A DNA stretch of 64,000 nt from CAZYBU01 sp964645775 (lineage in GTDB: Bacteria; Spirochaetota; UBA4802; UBA5550): contig CAZYBU010000003.1 of assembly GCA_964645775.1 (NCBI GenBank), forward strand, positions 1-64,000, written 5' to 3'. A model generated the notes under the pieces. The model saw only the letters and a list, made by a program, of their open reading frames with translations, was not told where the DNA came from and searched no databases. Both the position numbers and the translations under genes were made by a program. Positions within the stretch are counted from its first letter, which is position 1. Every line of letters begins with the position of its first letter. Below, one piece after another: positions 1-7,261 of the stretch.

Positions 1-15
1 CAAGGATGCCGCAGT

Positions 16-93
16 GTCCAGCGCCGACAGGAGGTCGAAATTGCGCTGGACCGCGCGGGGAGCTCGAGGGGTGTTCGCGCTAACACCCCTCGA
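16..93. repeat. Two adjacent dyad symmetries at the window edge
   Basis: A 9-bp inverted repeat (GTCCAGCGC at 16-24, GCGCTGGAC at 43-51) is followed by a perfect 12-bp hairpin (64-75 pairing with 82-93, loop CGCGCT). Neither arm is followed by a T-run on either strand, so it does not look like a simple intrinsic terminator for the minus-strand gene ending at 175. It could be an end of a dispersed palindromic element or a structured RNA. Bases 94-174 are AT-rich and hold nothing I recognise. A short open frame runs across the dyads but has no family resemblance. Confidence 0.5.
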
Positions 94-174
94 AATAGAA
101 ATTTCAGGAAACCAAAATCCAGAGGAAACAGTAACGATGAAAATGGAAAAGAAAAAAAGGGTAAAGTTCAGGTT

Positions 175-735
175 TTATGAAAAAATAGATAAGAGATTAT
201 TCTTTAATACAAAATACCCCTTTTCATTAAGATGCAACCCATCCGTGGTAAACTCCTCCCAAAGCTCGTCATTATCATCAATCAGTCCTTCCTCCAGGGT
301 AACCAGAGAAAGAGAATGCCGCTCGCAGGCCTCCTCCAGGGCCCGGTTTACGATCCCTATGTACCGGTTGTTCACCTGCACCCCTTCCCGTTCACAGACC
401 CGGTCATTGACCGGCAGAGAACGGGCCAGGTAAAGACGCCGGTCCAGGTTCCACCAGGTGAACTGGCTTGCCAGGTAATCAAGGTCCCCGTAAAGTTCCC
501 GGAAAAAGTCTCCGTCGTCCATGGAACGTATAAAGGCCCGGATGGCGTTGCTGGTTCCGCCCAGGAAAACATACCGGGTATCGGGCGTGTCGATGCCGGC
601 GCATCCCCCGGCCATGCTTCCGACGCTGTCTATCTTGGCCCGCATGAATCCGAAGTTTACGATGACCGGGTTACCCAGATGTTCATGAAAGGGCCCCAGG
701 CCGAAGGCGCAGTCCCCCAGAAGGATAAGTCGCAT
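175..735 (-). CDS. SGNH/GDSL-type hydrolase-like protein
   Basis: A 186-aa protein with the block layout of SGNH hydrolases: a strand followed by GDCAFG near residue 8 (block I), GGTSN (block III position, normally GxND) and DGLHLN near the C-terminus (block V, the Asp-x-x-His pair). The family normally has a Ser nucleophile in a GDS motif; here that residue is Cys. The start at 735 is chosen because GGGAG lies 9 nt upstream and the hydrolase fold begins at once; an ATG at 786 adds 17 residues but has no ribosome site. There is no signal peptide, so it is probably cytoplasmic. The substrate is unknown; SGNH members cleave esters, lipids or acetylated sugars. It reads away from the next gene and appears monocistronic. 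Confidence 0.6.
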   Translation of the reverse strand: MRLILLGDCAFGLGPFHEHLGNPVIVNFGFMRAKIDSVGSMAGGCAGIDTPDTRYVFLGGTSNAIRAFIRSMDDGDFFRELYGDLDYLASQFTWWNLDRRLYLARSLPVNDRVCEREGVQVNNRYIGIVNRALEEACERHSLSLVTLEEGLIDDNDELWEEFTTDGLHLNEKGYFVLKNNLLSIFS

Positions 736-860
736 ATCATCTTTCTCCCGGAACAGATCAGGACATGAATAGTTGAACTTCCTCATTTTACAAGGAATAA
801 CCGGTCCCGGCGACCTCTGTTCATTAAATAAAAAAATGTGCGCGATTTTTGCAATACCAG

Positions 861-889
861 TTGATCTTCTGTTCCTTAAACGCTATAAT
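861..889 (+). promoter_or_regulatory. Sigma-70-like promoter for the membrane protein gene
   Basis: TTGATC at 861-866, a 17-nt spacer, then a perfect TATAAT at 884-889. It lies 35 nt before the chosen ATG at 924, leaving a short leader with the ribosome site GGGAGG. The spacing and boxes are near consensus. Confidence 0.7.
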
Positions 890-923
890 CAATCAAAAAT
901 CATTAAGCTTTTGGGAGGTTTCG

Positions 924-1544
924 ATGAACAATCTCACTATCGGAGGCATCATACAGAACTCTTATAAAAGGGGTTTCCAGAACCTGGCTCCCGTACTGGT
1001 CAACACGCTCCTCTGGATCCTTACCATCTGGATCCCTTACCTGAACGTGGGGACTACCATAGGTTTGACCACCGGTGTGGTATCAAAGATGTCCCGGGGG
1101 GAAACCATTTCGAACACCGAGATATTCAACCCGGACTACAGAAAGTACATGGGCGAGTTTTTCCTTGTTGTGGGGCTCATGTTTCTGGGCATCAATGCCG
1201 GTATTCTCTTTTTTATCATACCAGGTATTGTGATCAGCGTGGCATGGCTTTTCGCCCCTCTCCTGGTGGTCGATAAAAGGATGAATCCCATGGAGGCCAT
1301 ACACAGAAGTAACGAGATCACCTATGGGAAAAAGTGGACCATCTTTCTCGGATACCTCATTGTCGTGATTGCAACCATGATCGCTCTCGGCATCATCCTC
1401 GGCATCCTGAGTAGAATACTTATTCACCTGGGTGCAGTGGGAAGTTTTCTTACCGCGGTCTTCGGTATCCTCGGCTATGCCGCCCTGGGCAGCATCGCCA
1501 TGGCTTCGATGTCGTACATGTACGGAGAATTAAACAGGGGTTAA
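924..1544 (+). CDS. Small polytopic membrane protein
   Basis: A 206-aa hydrophobic protein with about four to five membrane segments, including LFFIIPGIVISVAWLFAP-type stretches in the middle and Gly/Ala-rich segments at the C-terminus. The pattern of an amphipathic N-terminus, a loop, IPG and 'APLLVVDKR..PMEAI..S' resembles DUF975/YciC-like and glycerophosphodiesterase-membrane-domain proteins. Their roles are poorly known (membrane organisation or stress). The ATG at 924 has GGGAGG 6 nt upstream and sits just after the promoter at 861-889; the longer frame from 849 would start inside the promoter. The gene is followed by about 100 bp before the next gene on the same strand. Function is not assigned. 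Confidence 0.65.
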   Translation: MNNLTIGGIIQNSYKRGFQNLAPVLVNTLLWILTIWIPYLNVGTTIGLTTGVVSKMSRGETISNTEIFNPDYRKYMGEFFLVVGLMFLGINAGILFFIIPGIVISVAWLFAPLLVVDKRMNPMEAIHRSNEITYGKKWTIFLGYLIVVIATMIALGIILGILSRILIHLGAVGSFLTAVFGILGYAALGSIAMASMSYMYGELNRG

Positions 1545-1646
1545 CGGCCACTCTCGCAGTTATTCCCGGCATCTAACTTGAAAAAAAGGATTGAATGCCC
1601 GGCTCGACTGTGAATAAATGAACCATTACCCAAAGGGAGGTTACGT

Positions 1647-1856
1647 ATGGCAGACAGCGATCTTATCGCATGTAACCAGGATCATGAACTGGAATATATC
1701 CTGAGAGACAAGGGCAAACGGCAAACCAACGATAACGTCGAGAAGATGAGGGAGGCCTGCAAGGCCTACAAGGACGACCCGGAATATAAGCCCCACAACC
1801 GGGACAACTTTCTCAAATACCTGGATGACAGGAATATCCTGGACGAAATGGAATAG
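1647..1856 (+). CDS. Small acidic/basic mixed protein, 69 aa
   Basis: A 69-aa soluble protein rich in Asp, Glu, Lys and Asn with no membrane segment, and two Cys (residues 8 and 37). GGGAGG lies 5 nt before the ATG and a strong intrinsic terminator follows 8 nt after the stop, so it is very probably a real single-gene transcript. The middle is predicted helical. I do not recognise the family. Its compact unit with its own terminator suggests a well-expressed small protein. Confidence 0.6.
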   Translation: MADSDLIACNQDHELEYILRDKGKRQTNDNVEKMREACKAYKDDPEYKPHNRDNFLKYLDDRNILDEME

Positions 1857-1863
1857 ATTTACG

Positions 1864-1893
1864 GGCCGGGGCGTCAATCCCGGCCTTTTTTTT
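1864..1893 (+). terminator. Intrinsic terminator
   Basis: A 7-bp GC-only stem (GGCCGGG 1864-1870 with CCCGGCC 1879-1885), an 8-nt loop, then eight T residues (1886-1893). It ends the transcript of the 69-aa gene and also separates it from the convergent minus-strand operon. Confidence 0.9.
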
Positions 1894-1936
1894 CACAAAA
1901 CCGTCACCCGGCCGAATTAATCAGAAATACCCGGGG

Positions 1937-2677
1937 TCAAACCTTTGCCATCTTTCTGGAAACATCAAGGACACCTTCCAAACTTCCGGCGGGTTCCCCG
2001 ATGAGAATATGTTCACGGAGAAGATAGTTCTCAATAGTCTCCATGTCGATGAAGGTATTGACGTGTCGAAGAACCCGGACCATGTTTATTATGAAAACGG
2101 GAAAACCGCCGAACATCTTTACCGGGTTCAACAGGTGGTCCATATCGGGAAACCGTTCTTCAACGATACCCTCAAAGGGCTGGCTAAAATCGCTCAGACA
2201 GGCCGTTACCCGGTTACGGGTATATTCTAAAAATGGATGTACGCGAAAAGAAAGAGGCGTGTGTTCCCCGAACCATCTCTCCAGGAAGAGATCGTCCGTG
2301 AGGCCCGGTTTTCTCCGGAAAAGGGTTAGAAGGACCACGCCCGGTGTAGGCTCTCCCAGAGGCCAGTCCCGGCCGGTGTTCCAGGGAAAAGAGCTGTCAA
2401 CCTTGTAACTCTGAATAACGGCCGGGGAGATAGACAGGGCCCGGCCGATCTTCTCTCCCGCCTCGCCGAAGTCGCCCCTCAGAAGAATCATGGCCAGGGG
2501 TTCGCTCCCCAGGGGAAGGACCGTGAATTTCGGCCGTTCCCATTCCGGGAGGTCGACCTGGAGGTACTCCGGCCTCAGGGCCCGCAGCCTGGGGACCAGG
2601 TCGTTCATGACATGGGCGATAATATCCTCACGACTGAAAACTGATCCTCCCCGTACAAGATAGATGTAGCCTTTCAT
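1937..2677 (-). CDS. EthD-like dimeric alpha-beta barrel protein
   Basis: A 246-aa protein that looks like two ferredoxin-like alpha/beta units. The second half begins with a hydrophobic strand, then 'FRRKPGLTDDLFLERW' and 'HTPLS', as in EthD-domain proteins, where a polar strand end and a W/H pair line the barrel. EthD proteins are small accessory or monooxygenase-like factors, often found in aromatic or ether degradation clusters; their reactions are seldom known. It is the last gene of the reductase-like operon: the ferredoxin stop is 9 nt upstream, with GGAGG between. The association suggests a role in handling the same substrate, which is inference. Confidence 0.6.
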   Translation of the reverse strand: MKGYIYLVRGGSVFSREDIIAHVMNDLVPRLRALRPEYLQVDLPEWERPKFTVLPLGSEPLAMILLRGDFGEAGEKIGRALSISPAVIQSYKVDSSFPWNTGRDWPLGEPTPGVVLLTLFRRKPGLTDDLFLERWFGEHTPLSFRVHPFLEYTRNRVTACLSDFSQPFEGIVEERFPDMDHLLNPVKMFGGFPVFIINMVRVLRHVNTFIDMETIENYLLREHILIGEPAGSLEGVLDVSRKMAKV

Positions 2678-2686
2678 TTATCCTCC

Positions 2687-2962
2687 TTACCAGCTGTGGC
2701 TTATGGCAGAGACGCGGCAGACCTCGTGGCAGTTGGGAGACTTATCTTTGCAGACAGTGTGGTACCCGGGGCAAAGGGAGCCGATGAGGCTCCGGAGCTC
2801 TTCCTTCACCTCGGCCTTCTCCTCGTCATAATCGTCAAGAACAATCTCGAAAATATCCTCGGGACAGACCTCAACGCATTCGCCGCACCCGTCACAGAGA
2901 TCCGTGTCTATGGTTATGAAATACTCGCCGGAGGCGTCCGCGTAGCCGTAATTAGCCCTGAT
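2687..2962 (-). CDS. Ferredoxin, two [4Fe-4S] clusters, non-canonical start
   Basis: A frame of 91 codons with a classic CxxCxxCxxxCP cluster motif (CDGCGECVEVCP) around residues 24-35 and a second Cys set (C-x6-C-x6-C-x3-C) near the C-terminus, as in 2[4Fe-4S] ferredoxins with an insertion in site two. It would be the low-potential electron donor for the benzoyl-CoA-reductase-like complex encoded upstream. No ATG, GTG or TTG occurs between the in-frame upstream stop and the first cluster. The best start is ATC at 2962, 8 nt downstream of AAAGGAG (2971-2977). The frame overlaps the end of the upstream ATPase gene by 11 nt. The next gene follows 9 nt after the stop. The coding call is firm; the start is uncertain. 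Confidence 0.85.
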   Translation of the reverse strand: MRANYGYADASGEYFITIDTDLCDGCGECVEVCPEDIFEIVLDDYDEEKAEVKEELRSLIGSLCPGYHTVCKDKSPNCHEVCRVSAISHSW

Positions 2963-3770
2963 GACTTTTACTCCTTTCCCTTCGTTTCAATTTCTTCTGT
3001 ATAATATCACTCCCGAAAACCGCCGCTCCCAGGGCCCCCACGATCTGGGGCTCGAAACAGATGTTCGCCTTCAGGCCGATTTTGTCCTCAATACGTTTCA
3101 CAACGCCGACATTTTTGGCAATTCCCCCGGAGACCACGAATTCCGCCTCAATTCCGACCCGTTTTATCAGATTGTAGACCCTCTGAACGAGGGCTTCGGC
3201 AGACCCGGCCAGCACGTCGTTAACATGAACGCCCTTCCGCAGATGAGCCAGTACCTCTGACCGGGCAAAGACCACGCATGTGGAAGAGACCGGGGCCGTC
3301 TCATTCTGGATGTCCAGGGACCTCCGGCCTATCTCCTCCAGGGGAACGCCCACCAGGTCGCCTACGATCTCCATGGAGCGACCGGCGCCGGCGGCGCACT
3401 TGTCATTCATCACGAAATCGGTCACCTTGCCGTTCTCGTCGCAGCGGATGGCCTTGCAGTCCTGGCCTCCCATGTCCAGGATGGTGCGGCCTTCGGGGTA
3501 AAACCAGTTGGCCCCCTTCGCGTGGCACGATATCTCTGTAATGTTTTTGTCCGCGAACGGGATGACGATACGACCGTATCCCGTGGCCACGGTATATTCC
3601 ACGTCATCCAGGGTAAGGCCCGCCTTCTCGAGAACGCGGTCTGTCACCTGGCGGCCTGTCTCCATGCTGTCAGGGCCGGTCAGGATGAGGTCCCAGGCCA
3701 GTATATCGTCATCCTTCAGGATAACGGCCTTGCCTGTCAGGGAACCTATATCAACGCCCAGGGTAATCAT
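2952..3770 (-). CDS. BadF/BadG/BcrA/BcrD-type activator ATPase (subunit 2)
   Basis: A 272-aa ASKHA-fold ATPase. Visible hallmarks are the phosphate loop DIGSLTGK at residues 7-14, DMGGQD near 99, the cluster-region Cys in NDKCAAGAGR near 122-131, STCVVFARSEV near 163 and SGGIAKNVG near 215. In the family, a dimer of such subunits holds one [4Fe-4S] cluster through Cys of each chain and uses ATP to inject low-potential electrons into the partner reductase or dehydratase. Here two different paralogs lie side by side, as in the heterodimeric BcrA/BcrD or BzdP/BzdQ modules and unlike the homodimeric HgdC. GGAGGAG precedes the ATG, which overlaps the previous stop by 4 nt (ATGA). Confidence 0.88.
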   Translation of the reverse strand: MITLGVDIGSLTGKAVILKDDDILAWDLILTGPDSMETGRQVTDRVLEKAGLTLDDVEYTVATGYGRIVIPFADKNITEISCHAKGANWFYPEGRTILDMGGQDCKAIRCDENGKVTDFVMNDKCAAGAGRSMEIVGDLVGVPLEEIGRRSLDIQNETAPVSSTCVVFARSEVLAHLRKGVHVNDVLAGSAEALVQRVYNLIKRVGIEAEFVVSGGIAKNVGVVKRIEDKIGLKANICFEPQIVGALGAAVFGSDIIQKKLKRRERSKSHQG

Positions 3771-4543
3771 TTCACTCCTCCTTCAGCGGCCAGGAGGGCC
3801 GTCCCGATGGCGCCGGCCAGGTGCGGGTTCTCCGGCACCACCAGGTTCGCTTCCATCATCTCTTCCAGTACTTTAACGATTCCGATATTTCGGGCCAGGC
3901 CGCCGACCATAACGCTCCCTTCGCCGATACCGGTCCGGTTGACCATCCCGTAGATACGGGTCGCTATGGACTTATGCACCCCCCGCAGGATGTCCACCTT
4001 CGGTGTCTGCCTGTGGACCTGGGAGACCACCTCCGATTCGGCGAAAACCACGCACATTGAAGTGATGTTCACCTCCGCCGTCGACTCCAGAGAGAGAGGC
4101 CCCATCTCCTCCACCGGCACCTGCATAAGCTTGGCGATAACGTCCAGGAAGATGCCGGTCCCGGCCGCGCACTTGTCATTCAGGATAAAATCGACCATCC
4201 TGCCCCGTTCGTCGAATTTCATGACCCGTGTCGACTCGCCACCGGCGTCGATAGCGCCTGGAGCCCCCGGGACCATCCACTGCACTCCCCGGCCCACGGC
4301 CACCACCTCGGTGAAACTCACGTTCGCGATGTCCGCCTCTTCCCGGCCCGCCCCTGTTGATCCGATACGGTCGACGGAATCTTCTTTCAAACCGGTTTCC
4401 GAGAGGACCGCCTCCCGGGCCTTCCGGGCCGCCTCCCGGCTGCTCTCTCCGGTTTTCATGACGTGAAAAGCGGCAAGTTCATTCTCTTTCATCAGGGCCG
4501 ACTTTGTCTCCAGGGAGCCTATGTCTATTCCAAGGGTAATCAT
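3767..4543 (-). CDS. BadF/BadG/BcrA/BcrD-type activator ATPase (subunit 1)
   Basis: A 258-aa paralog of its downstream neighbour with DIGSLETK at residues 7-14, DAGGEST near 99, NDKCAAGTG near 122-130, TSMCVVFAESEV near 160 and VGGLARNIG near 212. The Cys residues expected to bind the shared [4Fe-4S] cluster are kept. Both activators are short (258 and 272 aa), which matches the Bzd-type arrangement better than the Bcr/Bad type, where one ATPase is about 440 aa. The ribosome site AGAGGA lies 4 nt before the ATG, and the gene begins 13 nt after the catalytic subunit gene ends. It should form the ATPase heterodimer with the next gene product. Confidence 0.88.
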   Translation of the reverse strand: MITLGIDIGSLETKSALMKENELAAFHVMKTGESSREAARKAREAVLSETGLKEDSVDRIGSTGAGREEADIANVSFTEVVAVGRGVQWMVPGAPGAIDAGGESTRVMKFDERGRMVDFILNDKCAAGTGIFLDVIAKLMQVPVEEMGPLSLESTAEVNITSMCVVFAESEVVSQVHRQTPKVDILRGVHKSIATRIYGMVNRTGIGEGSVMVGGLARNIGIVKVLEEMMEANLVVPENPHLAGAIGTALLAAEGGVK

Positions 4544-4556
4544 TCCATCCTCTTGT

Positions 4557-5678
4557 TCAGTAAAGATCGATCATCTCGATAAATGCCTGCACCCGGGTGC
4601 GAAGCTGTCCAAGGCCGGAGTTATCGTGTCCCGTCTCCAGGAAGGTCACCTCGATCTCCCGCTCTTTAAGGTGTTCCCTGAACAGGGGTGCCTCGTAAAG
4701 GAAGGGGTGGCAATACTTCAGATTGAAATATATGACAGCCTCAACGTCAAATGCGTCGATCAGCTCTTCGAGATAAGCGTAGCGGTCCTCGAAGGGGTGC
4801 AGGCAGGCGCAGACCGTACGCATGTTCTGATACCGGTAGATCGCCTCCATCGGGTCTGCTGTCGACTCGTCCACCTGGTACCAGAAGTTCTTCACCGTGC
4901 TGCAAAGATCATCGATGACCACGTTTCCCCCTTCCTCCTCCACCATGGCGACCAGGGTCGGATCGTCAAGGATGCTTCCGGTAATCATGACGCGGGGACC
5001 GTCGTTAATCTCCGCCTCCCGGTTTTCCAGTTCATTGATAAGCTTCTCCAGTTTGGGGACCGCCTCCTCTTTCGGCATCATAAGGCTCGCCAGGGAGACC
5101 TCCAGGGCTTCGGCCCCGGAGAGAGGGGCGGGATCATCGGCCCGCATGCGGTAGATATTCTTCATGAGGGCGCGGTAGCGGTTGTAAAGAACAATTGATT
5201 CCTGGAGGTCCGCGTCACGGATCGGCTTCCCGGCCAGCTCTTCGATAAAGGAGCGAAACCGGTTAAGCTCTTCCCGGTAGTAGGCCCGGTTTCCTTCCGT
5301 GTTCAGCTTCTGGGGGTTATTAATTATGTGCAGAGGAACGGTTTTGATATATTCTTCCCAGAGGTCGTAGAGGCGGCGTGTCACGTCGCAGGTATTGTTT
5401 ATGACAAAGGCGTCCAGGAAGTCGTACCTGCCGGCCAGTGCGTGGTCGAATATGTTCCGAATGAACTCGCAGGTGCAGGGCTGAAAATAGGAGTCAGCAT
5501 GAGTCACGGTCTCGGCCGTTCCGAATACCGGGTAGGGATGCATGCCGGCAGCGTGGATGATCTCCTCCGGTATAAAGACGCACCGGTAACCTGCCACCTT
5601 TTTCCCTCCTGCCTTCATCTCCCGTCCGATGCGGAAGGGGTCCCGGGCCAGGTCCTGAAACTCGGAAAGAACGCTCAT
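4557..5678 (-). CDS. HgdB/BcrC/BzdN-type reductase or dehydratase subunit
   Basis: A 373-aa protein of the 2-hydroxyacyl-CoA dehydratase D-component family. It shows the family's fold marks: 'YRCVFIPEEIIHAAGMHPY' in the N-terminal part, 'PCTCEFIRN' near 85, 'NNTCDVTRR' near 114 and 'KYCHPF' near 323, which are likely [4Fe-4S] ligands. The length matches BcrC/BzdN (about 380 aa). Together with the larger upstream subunit it would form the two-subunit catalytic module that receives electrons from the activator pair. GAGGAGGAG lies 3 nt before the ATG, and the upstream gene's stop is 10 nt before. Whether the substrate is an aryl-CoA or another acyl-CoA cannot be read from the sequence. Confidence 0.82.
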   Translation of the reverse strand: MSVLSEFQDLARDPFRIGREMKAGGKKVAGYRCVFIPEEIIHAAGMHPYPVFGTAETVTHADSYFQPCTCEFIRNIFDHALAGRYDFLDAFVINNTCDVTRRLYDLWEEYIKTVPLHIINNPQKLNTEGNRAYYREELNRFRSFIEELAGKPIRDADLQESIVLYNRYRALMKNIYRMRADDPAPLSGAEALEVSLASLMMPKEEAVPKLEKLINELENREAEINDGPRVMITGSILDDPTLVAMVEEEGGNVVIDDLCSTVKNFWYQVDESTADPMEAIYRYQNMRTVCACLHPFEDRYAYLEELIDAFDVEAVIYFNLKYCHPFLYEAPLFREHLKEREIEVTFLETGHDNSGLGQLRTRVQAFIEMIDLY

Positions 5679-5688
5679 CTTCTCCTCC

Positions 5689-6954
5689 TCACGCCCGGGC
5701 CCGGGCGGCCAGGAGGCTCTCTATAAATGAATCCAGATTCTCCTTCGCCACTCCGTCGTCGTATTCCCGGGTATCGATTCCGTCCAGATCGAATATGACC
5801 GAGGGGACACCGGTCTCCTCCATGATCCGTTCCTTGACGATCCTCTGCATGCCGGGAATAAGGCCGCAGCTCCTCTTCACCACGGAGACAACGCCGTCTA
5901 TATTATACTTCTTCGCGGCGTTTACCAGGTAATCGATTCCCAGCTCATACATGGGATTGATGGGATTGGCGATAATCCCCCTGGCCAGGCTCTCCAGGGG
6001 TTTCTCCGGGTCCAGCAGTTCCGGCGCCAGGGGGAAACCGACCATGTATTCCAGCATGTTCTTGGCCACAACGGCCCCGAAGCGCTCCGGGTAATTCATC
6101 AGTTCAAAATTGCATACAGGCGGAATGCCCACCCACATGAGGCGCACCTTCTCCTCCTCCACGACCCCGTACCCGGAATCGACCCTCTCTTTTAGCTCGT
6201 CCCGAAGCTTCCGGAATGTGTCCAGGTTCCGCATTGACTTTGGCAGTACCAGGGGGGCCGTGGCCGCGATAAAGGAATCGAAGGCCTTCATGGGAGCGGG
6301 GGTCGATGACCGCAGATCGTCGATCTCCCCCATGATCACGTTCAGATCCTTCGTGAACTGCACCTCTTCGGCGAGGCGGTCCCGGTCCATGGTGTACCCC
6401 TGCTCTTCGAGAAAGGATATAAGACCATTAAGCTGGTCCGCGTAATACTCAACGGCATGGTCCGGCAGGTCCCGGCCCCATGTGTTTACCGGGGTATCGA
6501 TAAAGTAGTAAGGCAGACTGTGGCTGTCCACCATGAACTGGAAGGCCCGGGACTCGGCCATACAGGGAAGGTTGCTCGCCACCACCATGTCCGGGACCGC
6601 GTAGGCGGCCTGGAAGAAAGGGTCTCGTTCCTCCGCCGCGATAACGCCTATAACGGACCTGTGTATGGCGCAGAGATCCCGTGAGAAGCCGTGGTCCTCG
6701 GCGATCTGGCAGTATTTGGCCGAGAGCTTCAGAATGGCCACCCACCCGGCCAGCAGTTCCATGTAGAGGACCGAGATGTCCATGGCGTAGAATATCTCCT
6801 TGGGGGCGATAAGGGATGTCCAGAGAACTTTTTTACCTTCCGCTTTCGCCTGCTGAACAGTGGCCAGGTTCATGGCGATACCTGTGTGCATCTCCTGGAT
6901 GGCCTGCATATCGGGCATGGGGACGTCAGGAGGGGGGACGCTCTCGGTCATGGA
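5689..6954 (-). CDS. HgdB/BcrB/BzdO-type reductase or dehydratase subunit
   Basis: A 421-aa protein, first gene of the operon. It has the HgdB-family segments 'VLWTSLIAPKEIFYAMDI', 'DLCAIHRS', 'SNLPCMAES' and 'KRSCGLIPGMQ', whose Cys residues probably hold a [4Fe-4S] cluster. Length fits BcrB/BzdO (about 420-440 aa). The start at 6954 has GGAG 6 nt upstream and lies about 30 nt after a promoter at 6993-7019; an in-frame start at 7104 would lie upstream of that promoter and is rejected. The set of catalytic pair, ATPase pair and ferredoxin is that of class I benzoyl-CoA reductases (bzdNOPQ+M, bcrCBAD+Fd). No ring-cleavage or CoA-ligase genes are nearby, so the substrate is open. Confidence 0.82.
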   Translation of the reverse strand, partial: SMTESVPPPDVPMPDMQAIQEMHTGIAMNLATVQQAKAEGKKVLWTSLIAPKEIFYAMDISVLYMELLAGWVAILKLSAKYCQIAEDHGFSRDLCAIHRSVIGVIAAEERDPFFQAAYAVPDMVVASNLPCMAESRAFQFMVDSHSLPYYFIDTPVNTWGRDLPDHAVEYYADQLNGLISFLEEQGYTMDRDRLAEEVQFTKDLNVIMGEIDDLRSSTPAPMKAFDSFIAATAPLVLPKSMRNLDTFRKLRDELKERVDSGYGVVEEEKVRLMWVGIPPVCNFELMNYPERFGAVVAKNMLEYMVGFPLAPELLDPEKPLESLARGIIANPINPMYELGIDYLVNAAKKYNIDGVVSVVKRSCGLIPGMQRIVKERIMEETGVPSVIFDLDGIDTREYDDGVAKENLDSFIESLLAARARA

Positions 6955-6990
6955 ACTCTCCATTTCAGAAATAAGTACAATCAGAGCAAT

Positions 6991-7028
6991 GTATCTTAAG
7001 GAAGATACGAGAGTGTCAAGGAAGATAC
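6991..7028 (-). promoter_or_regulatory. Promoter of the reductase operon with repeated half-sites
   Basis: On the minus strand TTGACA (7019-7014) is followed after 15 nt by TAAGAT (6998-6993). The 11-mer GTATCTTCCTT occurs twice in direct orientation, at 7028-7018 and 7008-6998, exactly 20 bp apart. The second copy also forms an inverted repeat with the complement of GTATCTT at 6991-6997. One copy touches the -35 box and the other covers the spacer and -10, a layout typical of a repressor or activator operator. The regulator is not identified. Confidence 0.55.
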
Positions 7029-7119
7029 CATTGTATGGAGGAAACTTGCTTCTCTCACAAGGGTTTCGCGGGTTTCCGTTACGGGAGAAGGTATCTGTTT
7101 TCACCTGCGGTTCTTACAT

Positions 7120-7148
7120 TTGCCTATAGGCGCGTACTATATTATATT
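7120..7148 (+). promoter_or_regulatory. Possible promoter for the phosphorelay operon
   Basis: TTGCCT at 7120-7125, a 17-nt spacer and TATATT at 7143-7148, inside a strongly AT-rich stretch upstream of the first kinase gene. It would leave a leader of about 105 nt. The stretch 6955-7261 otherwise holds only this and the divergent operon promoter. Confidence 0.4.
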
Positions 7149-7261
7149 ATTAGAATGATTGGCTCCTTTATGCAATATTTTATTTGCCAAAATCACCTGT
7201 ATGTTCCATCATAGCTCTTGCGCTAAAATAGATAAAACAATGGAAAAGTACGCTAATACCC

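Noticed and set aside
64..93. Integron attC site
   Set aside because: The hairpin has CGCTAAC near its loop but lacks proper RYYYAAC and GTTRRRY core sites and the expected bulges, and no integrase or cassette array is present.
14..433. Plus-strand frame over the window start
   Set aside because: It runs through the dyads and then antisense to the SGNH-type gene, is Arg/Ser-rich and matches no family pattern.
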